Below are positions 1-5,251 of a stretch of DNA of 5,683 nucleotides, piece by piece. Origin of the DNA: Chloroflexota bacterium. Its GTDB lineage: Bacteria > Chloroflexota > Anaerolineae > Aggregatilineales > UBA2796. Within the stretch, counting starts at the first letter, position 1, and each line of letters starts with the position of its first letter. The notes below the pieces were generated by a model that ran no database searches, was not told the origin of the DNA, and was given only the letters and a program-made list of their open reading frames with translations. Made by a program: the position numbers and the translations under genes. The stretch is from the NCBI GenBank assembly GCA_003695215.1, contig RFIM01000328.1:1-5683 (forward strand). The letters are read 5' to 3'.

Positions 1-187
1 TCTTCAAGACGGCCTCATCAGCGGCCTGGACGGCTGCCAGCAAGGTAGTGAACTGAGGCTCAGCGGCGCCTGCAGCTTCAACGACGATCTCAGCGATAGT
101 CTTCTTGTCCATCTGCGCCTTTGCCGTGCTGAACACGCCCACAAAGGCGATCGCAGCGACCAATGCGAAAGCTACTAGACGTTTCAT
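1..187 (-). CDS. Secreted fasciclin-domain protein, N-terminal part (runs off left edge)
   Basis: Only the first 62 codons are in the window; the C-terminus lies beyond position 1. The start ATG at 187 has a GAGAGGT ribosome binding site 8 nt upstream. Residues 1-24 form a classic Sec signal peptide: Lys2-Arg3, a hydrophobic core of Ala/Val/Phe/Ile, and an A-K-A motif predicting cleavage between Ala24 and Gln25. The mature part begins with 'KKTIAEIVVEAA' and continues 'QFTTLLAAVQAADEAVLK'. This matches the start of a fasciclin (FAS1/beta-Ig-H3) domain, in which a 'TI..IV' strand is followed by 'F.TLL.AV.AA.L'. Such proteins are exported and usually act in adhesion or cell-surface interaction; no enzymatic role is expected. 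There is no lipobox cysteine near the cleavage site, so a freely secreted or periplasmic form is more likely than a lipoprotein. The family call is good, but domain number and exact role cannot be seen. Confidence 0.82.
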   Translation of the reverse strand, partial: MKRLVAFALVAAIAFVGVFSTAKAQMDKKTIAEIVVEAAGAAEPQFTTLLAAVQAADEAVLK

Positions 188-195
188 AGTTGCGT

Positions 196-202
196 ACCTC
201 TC
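196..202 (-). promoter_or_regulatory. Ribosome binding site of the fasciclin gene
   Basis: On the minus strand GAGAGGT lies 8 nt before the ATG at 187. It is a good partial match to the anti-Shine-Dalgarno complement and fixes the start codon just ahead of the signal peptide. Confidence 0.6.
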
Positions 203-375
203 ATCAAATATCAGGGATAGGCTTAAGCGTAGGCCGAGCGCTTGTGGCGCTCGTTCTGTACAAAGCATATATTAAAGTTAGACAATGAGTGTACGCTGAA
301 GGTGCTATAAGAATTGGTTAAGGACTGATCAGAGATTTATAAGGTGCTGTTCATCTTAAAGGCTTTGGGAGAGAG
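203..375. other. Intergenic AT-rich leader region of the fasciclin gene
   Basis: No convincing gene lies here. The stretch 255-345 is clearly more AT-rich than the flanking genes. On the minus strand it contains TTGTCT (285-280) and a TAATAT-like box (274-269), and there are TTATAA-like runs around 335-345. A promoter for the fasciclin gene probably lies here, because the upstream minus-strand gene ends at 414 behind a strong stem. I could not find a -35/-10 pair with proper spacing, so the exact promoter is not called. A leader of 80 nt or more is implied. Confidence 0.4.
235..253 (-). other. Leader hairpin upstream of the fasciclin gene
   Basis: This is a perfect 7-bp inverted repeat, CGAGCGC / GCGCTCG, around a 5-nt loop. 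It sits 48 nt before the fasciclin start codon and downstream of the AT-rich promoter-like stretch, so it would be in the 5' leader of that mRNA. There is no U-tract after it on the minus strand, so it is not a typical attenuator. It could stabilise the transcript or bind a regulator. The structure is seen directly; any role is inference. Confidence 0.4.
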
Positions 376-401
376 GTTCCGCGCCGCGCTTGGCGCGGAA
401 C
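376..401 (-). terminator. Strong stem-loop just after the serine palmitoyltransferase-like gene
   Basis: A perfect 10-bp GC-rich inverted repeat, GTTCCGCGCC / GGCGCGGAAC, with a 6-nt loop starts 12 nt past the stop codon of the 414-1643 gene. Read on the minus strand it is followed by CTCTCTCCC rather than a run of T. It is therefore an imperfect intrinsic terminator, or a 3'-end stabilising stem used with factor-dependent termination. Its position directly behind the stop codon supports a 3'-end role. Confidence 0.55.
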
Positions 402-413
402 GTATGTTAGAGG

Positions 414-1643
414 TCAGTTGTGGTTGACGTCCAGCTGCATGGCAGCGCGGCTGGCTTTGATCAGATCGAGGCGGTCGGCTACGTCTGCGAAGACGGCCAG
501 GGCGCGATCCAAGTGTTGGCGTGTGTGTGTGGCCGTGTAGCTGGTGCGCAACAGGCTCATGTTGGCAGGCACGCCAGGCGGCAGAACGGGATTGGTGTAG
601 ACGCCGCCTTCGACCAAAGCGCGCCAGGCCAGCACGGTCCGCAAATCGTCGCGGATGATGATCGGGATGATTGGCGTGTTGCTTTGCCCGACGTCGAAGC
701 CCATCTCGGTCAGGCGCGCCCGCATGTAGTTGGCGTTTTCCCACAGCTGATCGACGATCTGCGGATTCTCCTCAAGGATATCCAAGCAAGCCAGGACTGT
801 GGCAGCGTTAGCGGGCGGCAAGCTGGCGCTGAAGATCAGCGAGCGCGCATGATGCTGGATGTAATGGATGACGTCAGCGTTGCCGGCGATGAAGCCGCCA
901 ACTGAGGCGAAGCTCTTGCTGAAGGTGCCCATAGTGATATCCACTTGATCCAGCAGGCCGAAATGCGCCGCCGTGCCGCGGCCCATTGGGCCCGTCACGC
1001 CGATGCCGTGCGCGTCGTCCACCATGATGCGCGCGCCATACTTTTTGCAGATAGCGACAATCTCGGGCAAGGGTGCGATATCGCCGCCCATGCTGTAGAC
1101 GCCATCGACCACCACCAGTTTACCGGCGTCTTCAGGCAAGCGGCTCAGCACTTTCTCAAGGCTGCTGACGTCGTTGTGGTTGAAGCGCTTCATCTCACCA
1201 AAGCTCATCAAGCAGCCGTCCACAATGCTGGCATGGTCGTCTTTGTCGATGATCACGTAGTCGCCGCGCCCGACCAAAGCGCTGATGGTGCCCACGTTGA
1301 CTTGATAGCCTGTGGTGAAGGTCAGGGCGGCTTCAGTGCCCATGAAGCGCGCCAGGCGGCGCTCCAGCTCGTGATGCAGCTCTAGCGTGCCGTTCAGAAA
1401 GCGGCTGCCCGTGCAGCTCGTCCCATACTTGGCGATGGCATCCATCGCGGCTTGGCGCACGCGCGGATGCGTCGTCAAGCCCAGATAGTTGTTCGAGCCG
1501 AGCATGATCACCTCGCGCCCTTCGAAAGTCGCCGTGACGCCTTCTGAGTTCTGCAGCGGCTGGAAGTATGGATAGATGCCTCGGCTCATCGCCTCTTTGG
1601 CGATAGTGTAGCTACGTACCTTCTCAAACAAATCCTTCGGCAT
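414..1643 (-). CDS. Serine palmitoyltransferase-like PLP enzyme (alpha-oxoamine synthase family)
   Basis: This 409-residue cytosolic PLP enzyme belongs to the alpha-oxoamine synthase family (serine palmitoyltransferase, glycine C-acetyltransferase, BioF, HemA), which condenses an amino acid with an acyl-CoA. The ATG at 1643 is preferred because GAGGAG lies 7 nt upstream; an in-frame TTG at 1664 would put that site inside the gene. Residue numbers count from this ATG. His137 in 'DHASIVDG' stacks on PLP, Asp209 and His212 in 'VDDAHG' bind the cofactor, and Lys243 in 'MGTFSKS' forms the Schiff base. Arg366 in 'LLRTSYTATHT' is the likely carboxylate contact. The segments 'MLGSNNYLGLT', 'GSRFLNGTLELH', 'SLIFSASLPP' and 'GVYTNPVLPPGVP' match the Bacteroidetes and Sphingobacterium type of serine palmitoyltransferase more than BioF or Kbl, which usually have GKA in place of FSKS. 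The first step of sphingolipid synthesis is thus the best guess. No ceramide-pathway partner or threonine dehydrogenase is adjacent, so glycine C-acetyltransferase remains possible. The family is sure; the substrate is not. Confidence 0.9.
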   Translation of the reverse strand: MPKDLFEKVRSYTIAKEAMSRGIYPYFQPLQNSEGVTATFEGREVIMLGSNNYLGLTTHPRVRQAAMDAIAKYGTSCTGSRFLNGTLELHHELERRLARFMGTEAALTFTTGYQVNVGTISALVGRGDYVIIDKDDHASIVDGCLMSFGEMKRFNHNDVSSLEKVLSRLPEDAGKLVVVDGVYSMGGDIAPLPEIVAICKKYGARIMVDDAHGIGVTGPMGRGTAAHFGLLDQVDITMGTFSKSFASVGGFIAGNADVIHYIQHHARSLIFSASLPPANAATVLACLDILEENPQIVDQLWENANYMRARLTEMGFDVGQSNTPIIPIIIRDDLRTVLAWRALVEGGVYTNPVLPPGVPANMSLLRTSYTATHTRQHLDRALAVFADVADRLDLIKASRAAMQLDVNHN

Positions 1644-1650
1644 GGCGTAA

Positions 1651-1656
1651 CTCCTC
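1651..1656 (-). promoter_or_regulatory. Ribosome binding site that decides the start of the SPT-like gene
   Basis: GAGGAG on the minus strand lies 7 nt before the ATG at 1643. It is the strongest Shine-Dalgarno match seen in the window. It rules against the upstream TTG at 1664, which has no comparable site. Confidence 0.75.
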
Positions 1657-1669
1657 GCTACCAATGGTT

Positions 1670-1721
1670 GTCAAGCGTTGGGATACCTCCACCCACGTAG
1701 GGCGTATCCGCCTGCGTTGAC
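1670..1721 (-). other. Foldable 5' leader segment of the SPT-like gene
   Basis: The segment contains nested inverted repeats: outer GTCAA (1670-1674) with TTGAC (1717-1721), middle GGATAC (1681-1686) with GTATCC (1704-1709), and inner CCC (1692-1694) with GGG (1700-1702) around a 5-nt loop. Together they could form one long interrupted stem-loop in the mRNA leader, between the candidate promoter and the ribosome binding site. I do not recognise a known riboswitch class. The repeats are seen directly; folding and regulation are inferred. Confidence 0.35.
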
Positions 1722-1732
1722 TTGCACTACGT

Positions 1733-1759
1733 ATTTTAACACTTTTCTTAGGCTCTGAA
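1733..1759 (-). promoter_or_regulatory. Candidate promoter of the SPT-like gene
   Basis: A TAAAAT box on the minus strand (1738-1733) matches a sigma-70 -10 element at five of six bases. A weak TTCAGA (1759-1754) lies 15 nt upstream, a short spacing. Transcription would start near 1726 and give a leader of about 80 nt that includes the foldable segment. The surrounding 1731-1780 stretch is locally AT-rich. The -35 match is weak. Confidence 0.4.
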
Positions 1760-1793
1760 GCGCTGTTTGCAGAAAATTTGTCTATGGGCAGCC

Positions 1794-1808
1794 CGCACCT
1801 TAGGCGCG
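1794..1808 (-). other. Small stem-loop behind elp3
   Basis: Read on the minus strand, CGCGCC and GGTGCG can pair (one G-U) around a TAA loop, starting 16 nt after the elp3 stop codon. No T-run follows directly; the nearest is about 20 nt on. The adjacent sequence also contains a GGCGCGCC palindrome and a GCCAAA/TTTGGC repeat. This may mark the 3' end of the elp3 mRNA but is a poor intrinsic terminator. Confidence 0.22.
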
Positions 1809-1824
1809 CCAAAATTTGGCCCGT

Positions 1825-3669
1825 TCACAGCTGGCGCACTTGGTAGAGCTGCCCGTCGCGGAAGGCGCGCCCACGGTAGTAGGCGCGCGTGCCAACCGCC
1901 GAGATGACCGCCAAGCGCGCGTAGCCTTTGGCGCGGCTGATCTCAGCGGCGCGCTCGATCAGGCGCGTGCCAAGCCCGCTGTGCTGCGCCTTGCCTGTGG
2001 CTTCCTGCCCAATGCCCAGCGCCTGGCCGTAGACGTGCACTTCGCGGATGATGGCCGCGCCTTCGAGCTCGGCGTGCAAAGGCGGCAGGCTGCGCTCAGG
2101 CAAGCTCAGGCGCAAAAAGCCCGCGATTCGCCGCTCTGCTGTGATGAATTGCAGGAAGTATTCTTGCCCGATGCTGGTCTGATAGCTCAGTTCGTCCAGG
2201 TGCAAGGCCTCAGGCGCAATGGCGCTGTGGCGCACTTCCCGCGCGCGGATATCGCGGCTGCGCTCGCCGCGCTCGGCTAAATAAGTCTCGACCAGCTCGC
2301 GCAGGTTGGTCAGCTTGTTGCCGACCACGATATCGGTTGAGGGGATGTCGCGGATGATGCGCGTCAGGCGGCAGTATTCAGGTGTGGCGCGCAAGCAATC
2401 GGCCAGTAATGCGATGAGCGTCTGAGTATCGTAAGGTTGCCAAGCGCCACGCTGATAGTGCTGCATCAGCTCGGCCGATTCGATCAGCGAGCAGGGATAA
2501 ATCTTCAGCTCATCAGGGCGAAAGTCCGCATCGTCGAACAGCCGCCGATAATCGGCGCGATCCGACTCAGGCGTGGCGCCGTAGAGATTGGGCATCCAGT
2601 GCGCGTGAATCTTGAAGCCTGCCTGCCGCAACAGGCGCACTGCGCGCCGAGTCGCGGCCACGGTGTGGCCGCGCTTGTTCAGGCGCAAGATGCGATCGTC
2701 AAGGCTCTGAAAACCGATCTGGACTTTGGTGCAGCCCAAGCGCCGTAGGCGCAACACTTCCTCAACCGAGAGCTGATCGGGACGCGTCTCGATCACCAAG
2801 CCGACGCAGCGGCAAGGCGCCTCGGCATTCTCGTGATGCGCTGCCTCAAGCTCCTGCCAGGTGGCGTACTCAGTGATCGGCGTGCGCGGCAGCAGGCCCT
2901 CGCGCACTTGTGCCGCTTGGATGCGGCTGCGGTGTAGCTCAGCGGCGTAAAGATCGCTGACTAACTGATTGTAAGTGCGACTCAGTTGCGCGCCGTGAAT
3001 AGCCTGCTCAGGCAGCGCGGCGCTAGGCTTGAATTGCGCTGAAGGCTCGGCTTCCAGCAAGGCGCGCACCTCAGCTGTGCGATCGACGCCGCGCCCAAAG
3101 TCGTGTAGCGCGTCGAACAGGCGCTTGATGAACCAGATTTGGTAAGTCTCGGGATAAAATGACCAGGTGCCGCCTAGCACGATCAGCTCGATCTTATCGG
3201 TCGGGTGGCCCATGTTGTGCAGAGCGCGCAGGCGCGTATATGCCTGCAAGTAGGGATCGAAGGCGTTCAGCGCGGCGCGCTGTGCGCCTGGCTCGTCGCG
3301 CAGATAGCTCTTCGGCATGCGCACGTCGTTCGGGCAGAAAATGCACTCGCCAGGGCAAGGGAACGGCTTGGTCAGCACTGTGATGACCGATACGCCGCTG
3401 CTGGAGCGCACAGGCTTCAGGCGCAGGCGCTCCAGCACAGCAGGATCGAACGGCGGCAGATCGCCTGAGGCAGTGAAGGCGCGGTAAGCGGCGATCAGCT
3501 CATCTTTGGCGAAGAAGCGCTGTCCCTCAGGCGTCATTTTGAGGTGTTGGCGCAACAGCCGATACAGATCGGCGGAGCTGAGCGTCGGCGCGGCGACCAC
3601 AGCGCGCAGAAGCGCCAAGAGCGGCTCGCGATGCGGCTCAAGGTCAAGCAGCGGGCGGAAAGATGGCAT
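1825..3669 (-). CDS. elp3: Elp3: tRNA U34 carboxymethyl synthase, radical SAM and GNAT domains
   Basis: This 614-residue enzyme belongs to the Elp3 family, which uses S-adenosylmethionine, a 4Fe-4S cluster and acetyl-CoA to start 5-carboxymethyl modification of wobble uridine in tRNA. Numbering is from the ATG at 3669. After an N-terminal tRNA-binding part, 'CPGECIFC' gives cluster cysteines 105, 109 and 112. It is followed by family blocks 'LGGTWSFYPETYQ', 'CVGLVIETRPD', 'QIGFQSLDDRILRLNKRGHT', 'HWMPNLYG' and 'KIYPCSLIESAEL'. From about residue 500 comes the acetyltransferase domain, with 'REVHVYGQ', the acetyl-CoA loop 'QHSGLGTRLIERA' and the final 'VISAVGTRAYYR'. About 75 residues (roughly 190-270) between the early and middle radical-SAM blocks exceed the yeast and human spacing. 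An in-frame ATG at 3723 would add 18 residues. I chose 3669 because GAGAG lies 7 nt upstream, a -10-like box falls between the two ATGs, and the extra residues are not conserved-looking. It is divergent from trpF, with no other Elongator subunit nearby, as expected for bacterial Elp3. Confidence 0.93.
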   Translation of the reverse strand: MPSFRPLLDLEPHREPLLALLRAVVAAPTLSSADLYRLLRQHLKMTPEGQRFFAKDELIAAYRAFTASGDLPPFDPAVLERLRLKPVRSSSGVSVITVLTKPFPCPGECIFCPNDVRMPKSYLRDEPGAQRAALNAFDPYLQAYTRLRALHNMGHPTDKIELIVLGGTWSFYPETYQIWFIKRLFDALHDFGRGVDRTAEVRALLEAEPSAQFKPSAALPEQAIHGAQLSRTYNQLVSDLYAAELHRSRIQAAQVREGLLPRTPITEYATWQELEAAHHENAEAPCRCVGLVIETRPDQLSVEEVLRLRRLGCTKVQIGFQSLDDRILRLNKRGHTVAATRRAVRLLRQAGFKIHAHWMPNLYGATPESDRADYRRLFDDADFRPDELKIYPCSLIESAELMQHYQRGAWQPYDTQTLIALLADCLRATPEYCRLTRIIRDIPSTDIVVGNKLTNLRELVETYLAERGERSRDIRAREVRHSAIAPEALHLDELSYQTSIGQEYFLQFITAERRIAGFLRLSLPERSLPPLHAELEGAAIIREVHVYGQALGIGQEATGKAQHSGLGTRLIERAAEISRAKGYARLAVISAVGTRAYYRGRAFRDGQLYQVRQL

Positions 3670-3698
3670 GGCTGCACTCTCAACAACGCGTTTCTGCC

Positions 3699-3728
3699 AT
3701 TTTAGCCGATCCGAGCGGCCCATGTATA
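3699..3728 (-). promoter_or_regulatory. Candidate elp3 promoter
   Basis: On the minus strand TATACA (3728-3723) and TAAAAT (3704-3699) are spaced by 18 nt. They match sigma-70 boxes at four and five of six bases. Transcription would start near 3692, giving a leader of about 23 nt to the ATG at 3669. This placement argues against the upstream ATG at 3723. Confidence 0.4.
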
Positions 3729-3747
3729 GAATTAAGGCGAAAGGTGA
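3727..3747 (+). promoter_or_regulatory. Candidate -10 element and ribosome binding site of trpF
   Basis: TAGAAT at 3727-3732 matches a -10 box at five of six bases; a poor -35 (TTAGCC) lies about 19 nt upstream. AAGGTGA at 3741-3747 is a good Shine-Dalgarno sequence 5 nt before the ATG at 3753. The -10 overlaps the proposed elp3 -35 region, so the two divergent promoters share a few bases. Confidence 0.45.
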
Positions 3748-3752
3748 GTGCC

Positions 3753-4430
3753 ATGACGCTTGTGAAAATTTGCGGCATCACGAATCGCGCCGATCTGATC
3801 GCCGCTGCTGAGGCAGGCGCCGACATGCTCGGCTTCATCTTCTATCCTCAGAGCCCGCGCGCTGTGACGCTCGATCAAGCCGCCAATTTGACGGCGACGC
3901 TGCGCAGCCTGGACGTGCCGCGCCTGCCGCAGTGCATCGGCGTCTTCGTCGATCCTGAGCCTGCTGAGCTGCTGAGCCTCTTGCAGATTTGCCATCTGAA
4001 CGCGGCGCAAATTCATCGCGCTAGCGCCGAAAAACTGCGCCAAATTGCGCAGGTGCTACATGGCGCTTGCTATCCTGCAGTGCAGGCACAGAGCTTCGAT
4101 GAGATCGGCGCGGTCATGGCGATCTTCAAGGGCGAGACGCCTAGCGCGCCGCCATGGTTGCCCCAGCTGCTCCTGGATGCGCATCATCCGCATTTGGCAG
4201 GCGGCACAGGCCAACGCGTCGATCAGGGCTTGGCACGGCAGGCTGCGCAGGCGCTCAGCCGCTTGATGTTGGCAGGCGGCCTGACGCCTGAGAACGTCGC
4301 CGAGACAGTGCAGCACGTCCGACCCTGGGCTGTGGACGTCTCCAGCGGCGTGGAAGCCGAGCGCGGGCGCAAGGATCACGGCAAGATGCGCGCCTTCATC
4401 GCTGCAGTGCGCGCCGCTAGCGCGGATTGA
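3753..4430 (+). CDS. trpF: Phosphoribosylanthranilate isomerase
   Basis: This 225-residue TIM-barrel enzyme converts N-(5-phosphoribosyl)anthranilate to carboxyphenylamino-deoxyribulose phosphate, the third step of tryptophan synthesis, in the cytosol. Diagnostic motifs are 'VKICGIT' with catalytic base Cys7, 'GADMLGFIF', 'CIGVFVDP', 'LLLDA' with catalytic acid Asp142, and the phosphate-binding parts 'AGGTG' (149-153), 'LAGGLTPENV' (173-182) and 'VDVSSGVE' (194-201). The C-terminal 'GRKDHGKM' is typical. Length is close to the family norm of about 200-220. The usual 'QLHG' block reads 'QIHR' here, and 'FDW' after the GGTG loop reads 'VDQ'. The barrel and catalytic pair are otherwise complete, so activity is expected. 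The frame is open upstream to 3663, but the ATG at 3753 is the start because it has AAGGTGA 5 nt before it and begins at the conserved first strand. No other trp gene is in view. The 3' end overlaps the convergent regulator by 14 bp. Confidence 0.94.
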   Translation: MTLVKICGITNRADLIAAAEAGADMLGFIFYPQSPRAVTLDQAANLTATLRSLDVPRLPQCIGVFVDPEPAELLSLLQICHLNAAQIHRASAEKLRQIAQVLHGACYPAVQAQSFDEIGAVMAIFKGETPSAPPWLPQLLLDAHHPHLAGGTGQRVDQGLARQAAQALSRLMLAGGLTPENVAETVQHVRPWAVDVSSGVEAERGRKDHGKMRAFIAAVRAASAD

Positions 4431-5118
4431 CGCCTGCTTGTGCTTCGAGTGCGTCGAGCAAGGTCTGGCGTGCCCGCTCGAGGTGCTGGCGCGTAGCGCA
4501 TTCGGCCGCCTCAGGATCGCGCGCCTCAAGCGCAGCTAGAATCTGGGCGTGATCGGCGTTATCTTGAGCTTCGCGCTGCGGCGGATCGCCATCAGGCAGG
4601 AACTGGCTCCACAACATCTTCGGAAACCACGTCCAGATGGCGCGCAGAGTGCGGATAAGATAGGTGCGCCCTGAAGCCTCGACGATCTTCAGATGAAAGC
4701 GCTCGTTTAGCTCGCGCACCTCAGCCAGCGCCTCTGCACCATGCAACTGGCACATGCGCCCATGCAGCTGGCGCAGCGCCTCAAGATCAGGCTCAGCGAT
4801 GCGCTGCGCGGCGCTCGCGGCCGCTTGCGGCTCTAGCGCCAAGCGGATCGCGTAAATATCCAGGATGTCATCAAGGCGGAACTCGACCACACGCACGCCG
4901 CGATAGGGCACATGCTCCACCAGGCCTTCAGCCTCTAGCTGTTTCAAGGCTTCGCGGATCGGCGTGTAGCTGATGCCGAGCTCGGCTGAGAGCGCCGCTT
5001 GGCGCAGCCAATCGCCGCCGCGCAGCTTGCCTTGCGCGATCATGGCGCGCAGGCGCTCCACAGCCAGATCGCGCAGCTGTTTTGGTGCAGTCAATCTCGA
5101 ATCGCTTGAGTGGCTCAC
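4417..5118 (-). CDS. GntR-family transcriptional regulator, FCD (FadR) subfamily
   Basis: This 233-residue cytosolic DNA-binding protein has an N-terminal winged helix (about residues 12-78). 'LRDLAVERLRAMIAQGKLRGGDWL', read in two parts around residues 15-38, is the typical GntR opening, and 'AALSAELGISYTPIREALKQLEAEGLV' (41-67) contains the recognition helix. The rest (about 82-225) is an all-helical FCD ligand-binding domain. Asn138 and His142 in 'NERFHLKI', His190 and His212 occupy the metal/ligand positions of FCD proteins, with Asn in place of the commoner Asp. FCD regulators usually sense carboxylic acids or sugar acids; the effector here cannot be told from sequence. The start is a GTG at 5118 with GAGAAG 6 nt upstream; an ATG further up runs into a stop at once. 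The stop is TAG. It is divergent from the MinD-like gene and convergent with trpF, so self-regulation or control of the divergent gene is plausible but unproven. Confidence 0.9.
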   Translation of the reverse strand: MSHSSDSRLTAPKQLRDLAVERLRAMIAQGKLRGGDWLRQAALSAELGISYTPIREALKQLEAEGLVEHVPYRGVRVVEFRLDDILDIYAIRLALEPQAAASAAQRIAEPDLEALRQLHGRMCQLHGAEALAEVRELNERFHLKIVEASGRTYLIRTLRAIWTWFPKMLWSQFLPDGDPPQREAQDNADHAQILAALEARDPEAAECATRQHLERARQTLLDALEAQAGVNPR

Positions 5119-5139
5119 AGGCTTCTTCTCATGGCTTCA

Positions 5140-5150
5140 CAGGTTTACTG
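5140..5150. promoter_or_regulatory. Candidate operator near the gntR start site
   Basis: CAGGTTTACTG has CAG/CTG outer arms and a GT-N2-AC core, the general core spacing of many GntR-family operators. It lies where transcription of the regulator gene would start. The symmetry is imperfect and the site is short, so autoregulation here is only a suggestion. Confidence 0.25.
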
Positions 5151-5162
5151 ATTATATATAAT
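5151..5162. promoter_or_regulatory. Palindromic AT box serving as a -10 element on both strands
   Basis: ATTATATATAAT is a perfect 12-bp palindrome, so each strand reads a consensus TATAAT (minus 5156-5151, plus 5157-5162). On the minus strand it would start the gntR mRNA about 26 nt before its GTG. On the plus strand, TTCACA (5136-5141) is a -35-like box at 15 nt, and the leader to the MinD-like ATG would be about 80 nt. No clear -35 is seen for the minus strand. Confidence 0.5.
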
Positions 5163-5166
5163 GAAC

Positions 5167-5176
5167 CAACAAGTTG
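5167..5176. promoter_or_regulatory. Small inverted repeat CAAC-N2-GTTG
   Basis: A 10-bp inverted repeat, CAACAAGTTG, lies 4 nt right of the palindromic AT box, in the -35 area of the gntR promoter. It could be a regulator-binding half of the divergent control region, but a repeat this short can arise by chance. Confidence 0.2.
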
Positions 5177-5251
5177 AGCAGCTAGGAATTTTGCACAGGG
5201 CGCGTTACACTCGGCGCTCAGGCGAGATTGGGCAGCGAAAAGAGCGAGCGC

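Noticed and set aside
420..1385. Two plus-strand open frames opposite the SPT-like gene
   Set aside because: They are mirror frames of a strongly conserved enzyme, caused by GC-rich codon use; no start signals or known motifs.
1644..1664. In-frame TTG start for the SPT-like gene, adding 7 residues
   Set aside because: The GAGGAG ribosome binding site at 1651-1656 would lie inside the coding sequence, and the ATG at 1643 is ideally spaced from it.
1624..1812. Minus-strand 62-codon frame between elp3 and the SPT-like gene
   Set aside because: It covers the promoter, leader and ribosome binding site of the SPT-like gene in another frame and shows no protein-like features.
1803..1820. GGCGCGCC and GCCAAA/TTTGGC palindromes as an attachment site or strong terminator
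   Set aside because: GCGC-rich 8-mers are frequent here, the second repeat has almost no loop space, and no mobile gene is adjacent.
1816..3468. Several plus-strand open frames opposite elp3
   Set aside because: They are shadows of elp3 in a GC-rich genome; composition is rich in Arg, Ala and Gln without domains.
3663..3752. Upstream extension of trpF by 30 codons
   Set aside because: The conserved TrpF N-terminus begins at the ATG at 3753, which has its own Shine-Dalgarno sequence; the extension overlaps the elp3 start on the other strand.
1900..5220. Frequent TCAGGC / GCCTGA hexamer as a possible genome-wide signal repeat
   Set aside because: It falls mostly inside coding regions and is explained by preferred Arg, Leu and Ala codon pairs; spacing is irregular. 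A whole-genome k-mer count would settle it.
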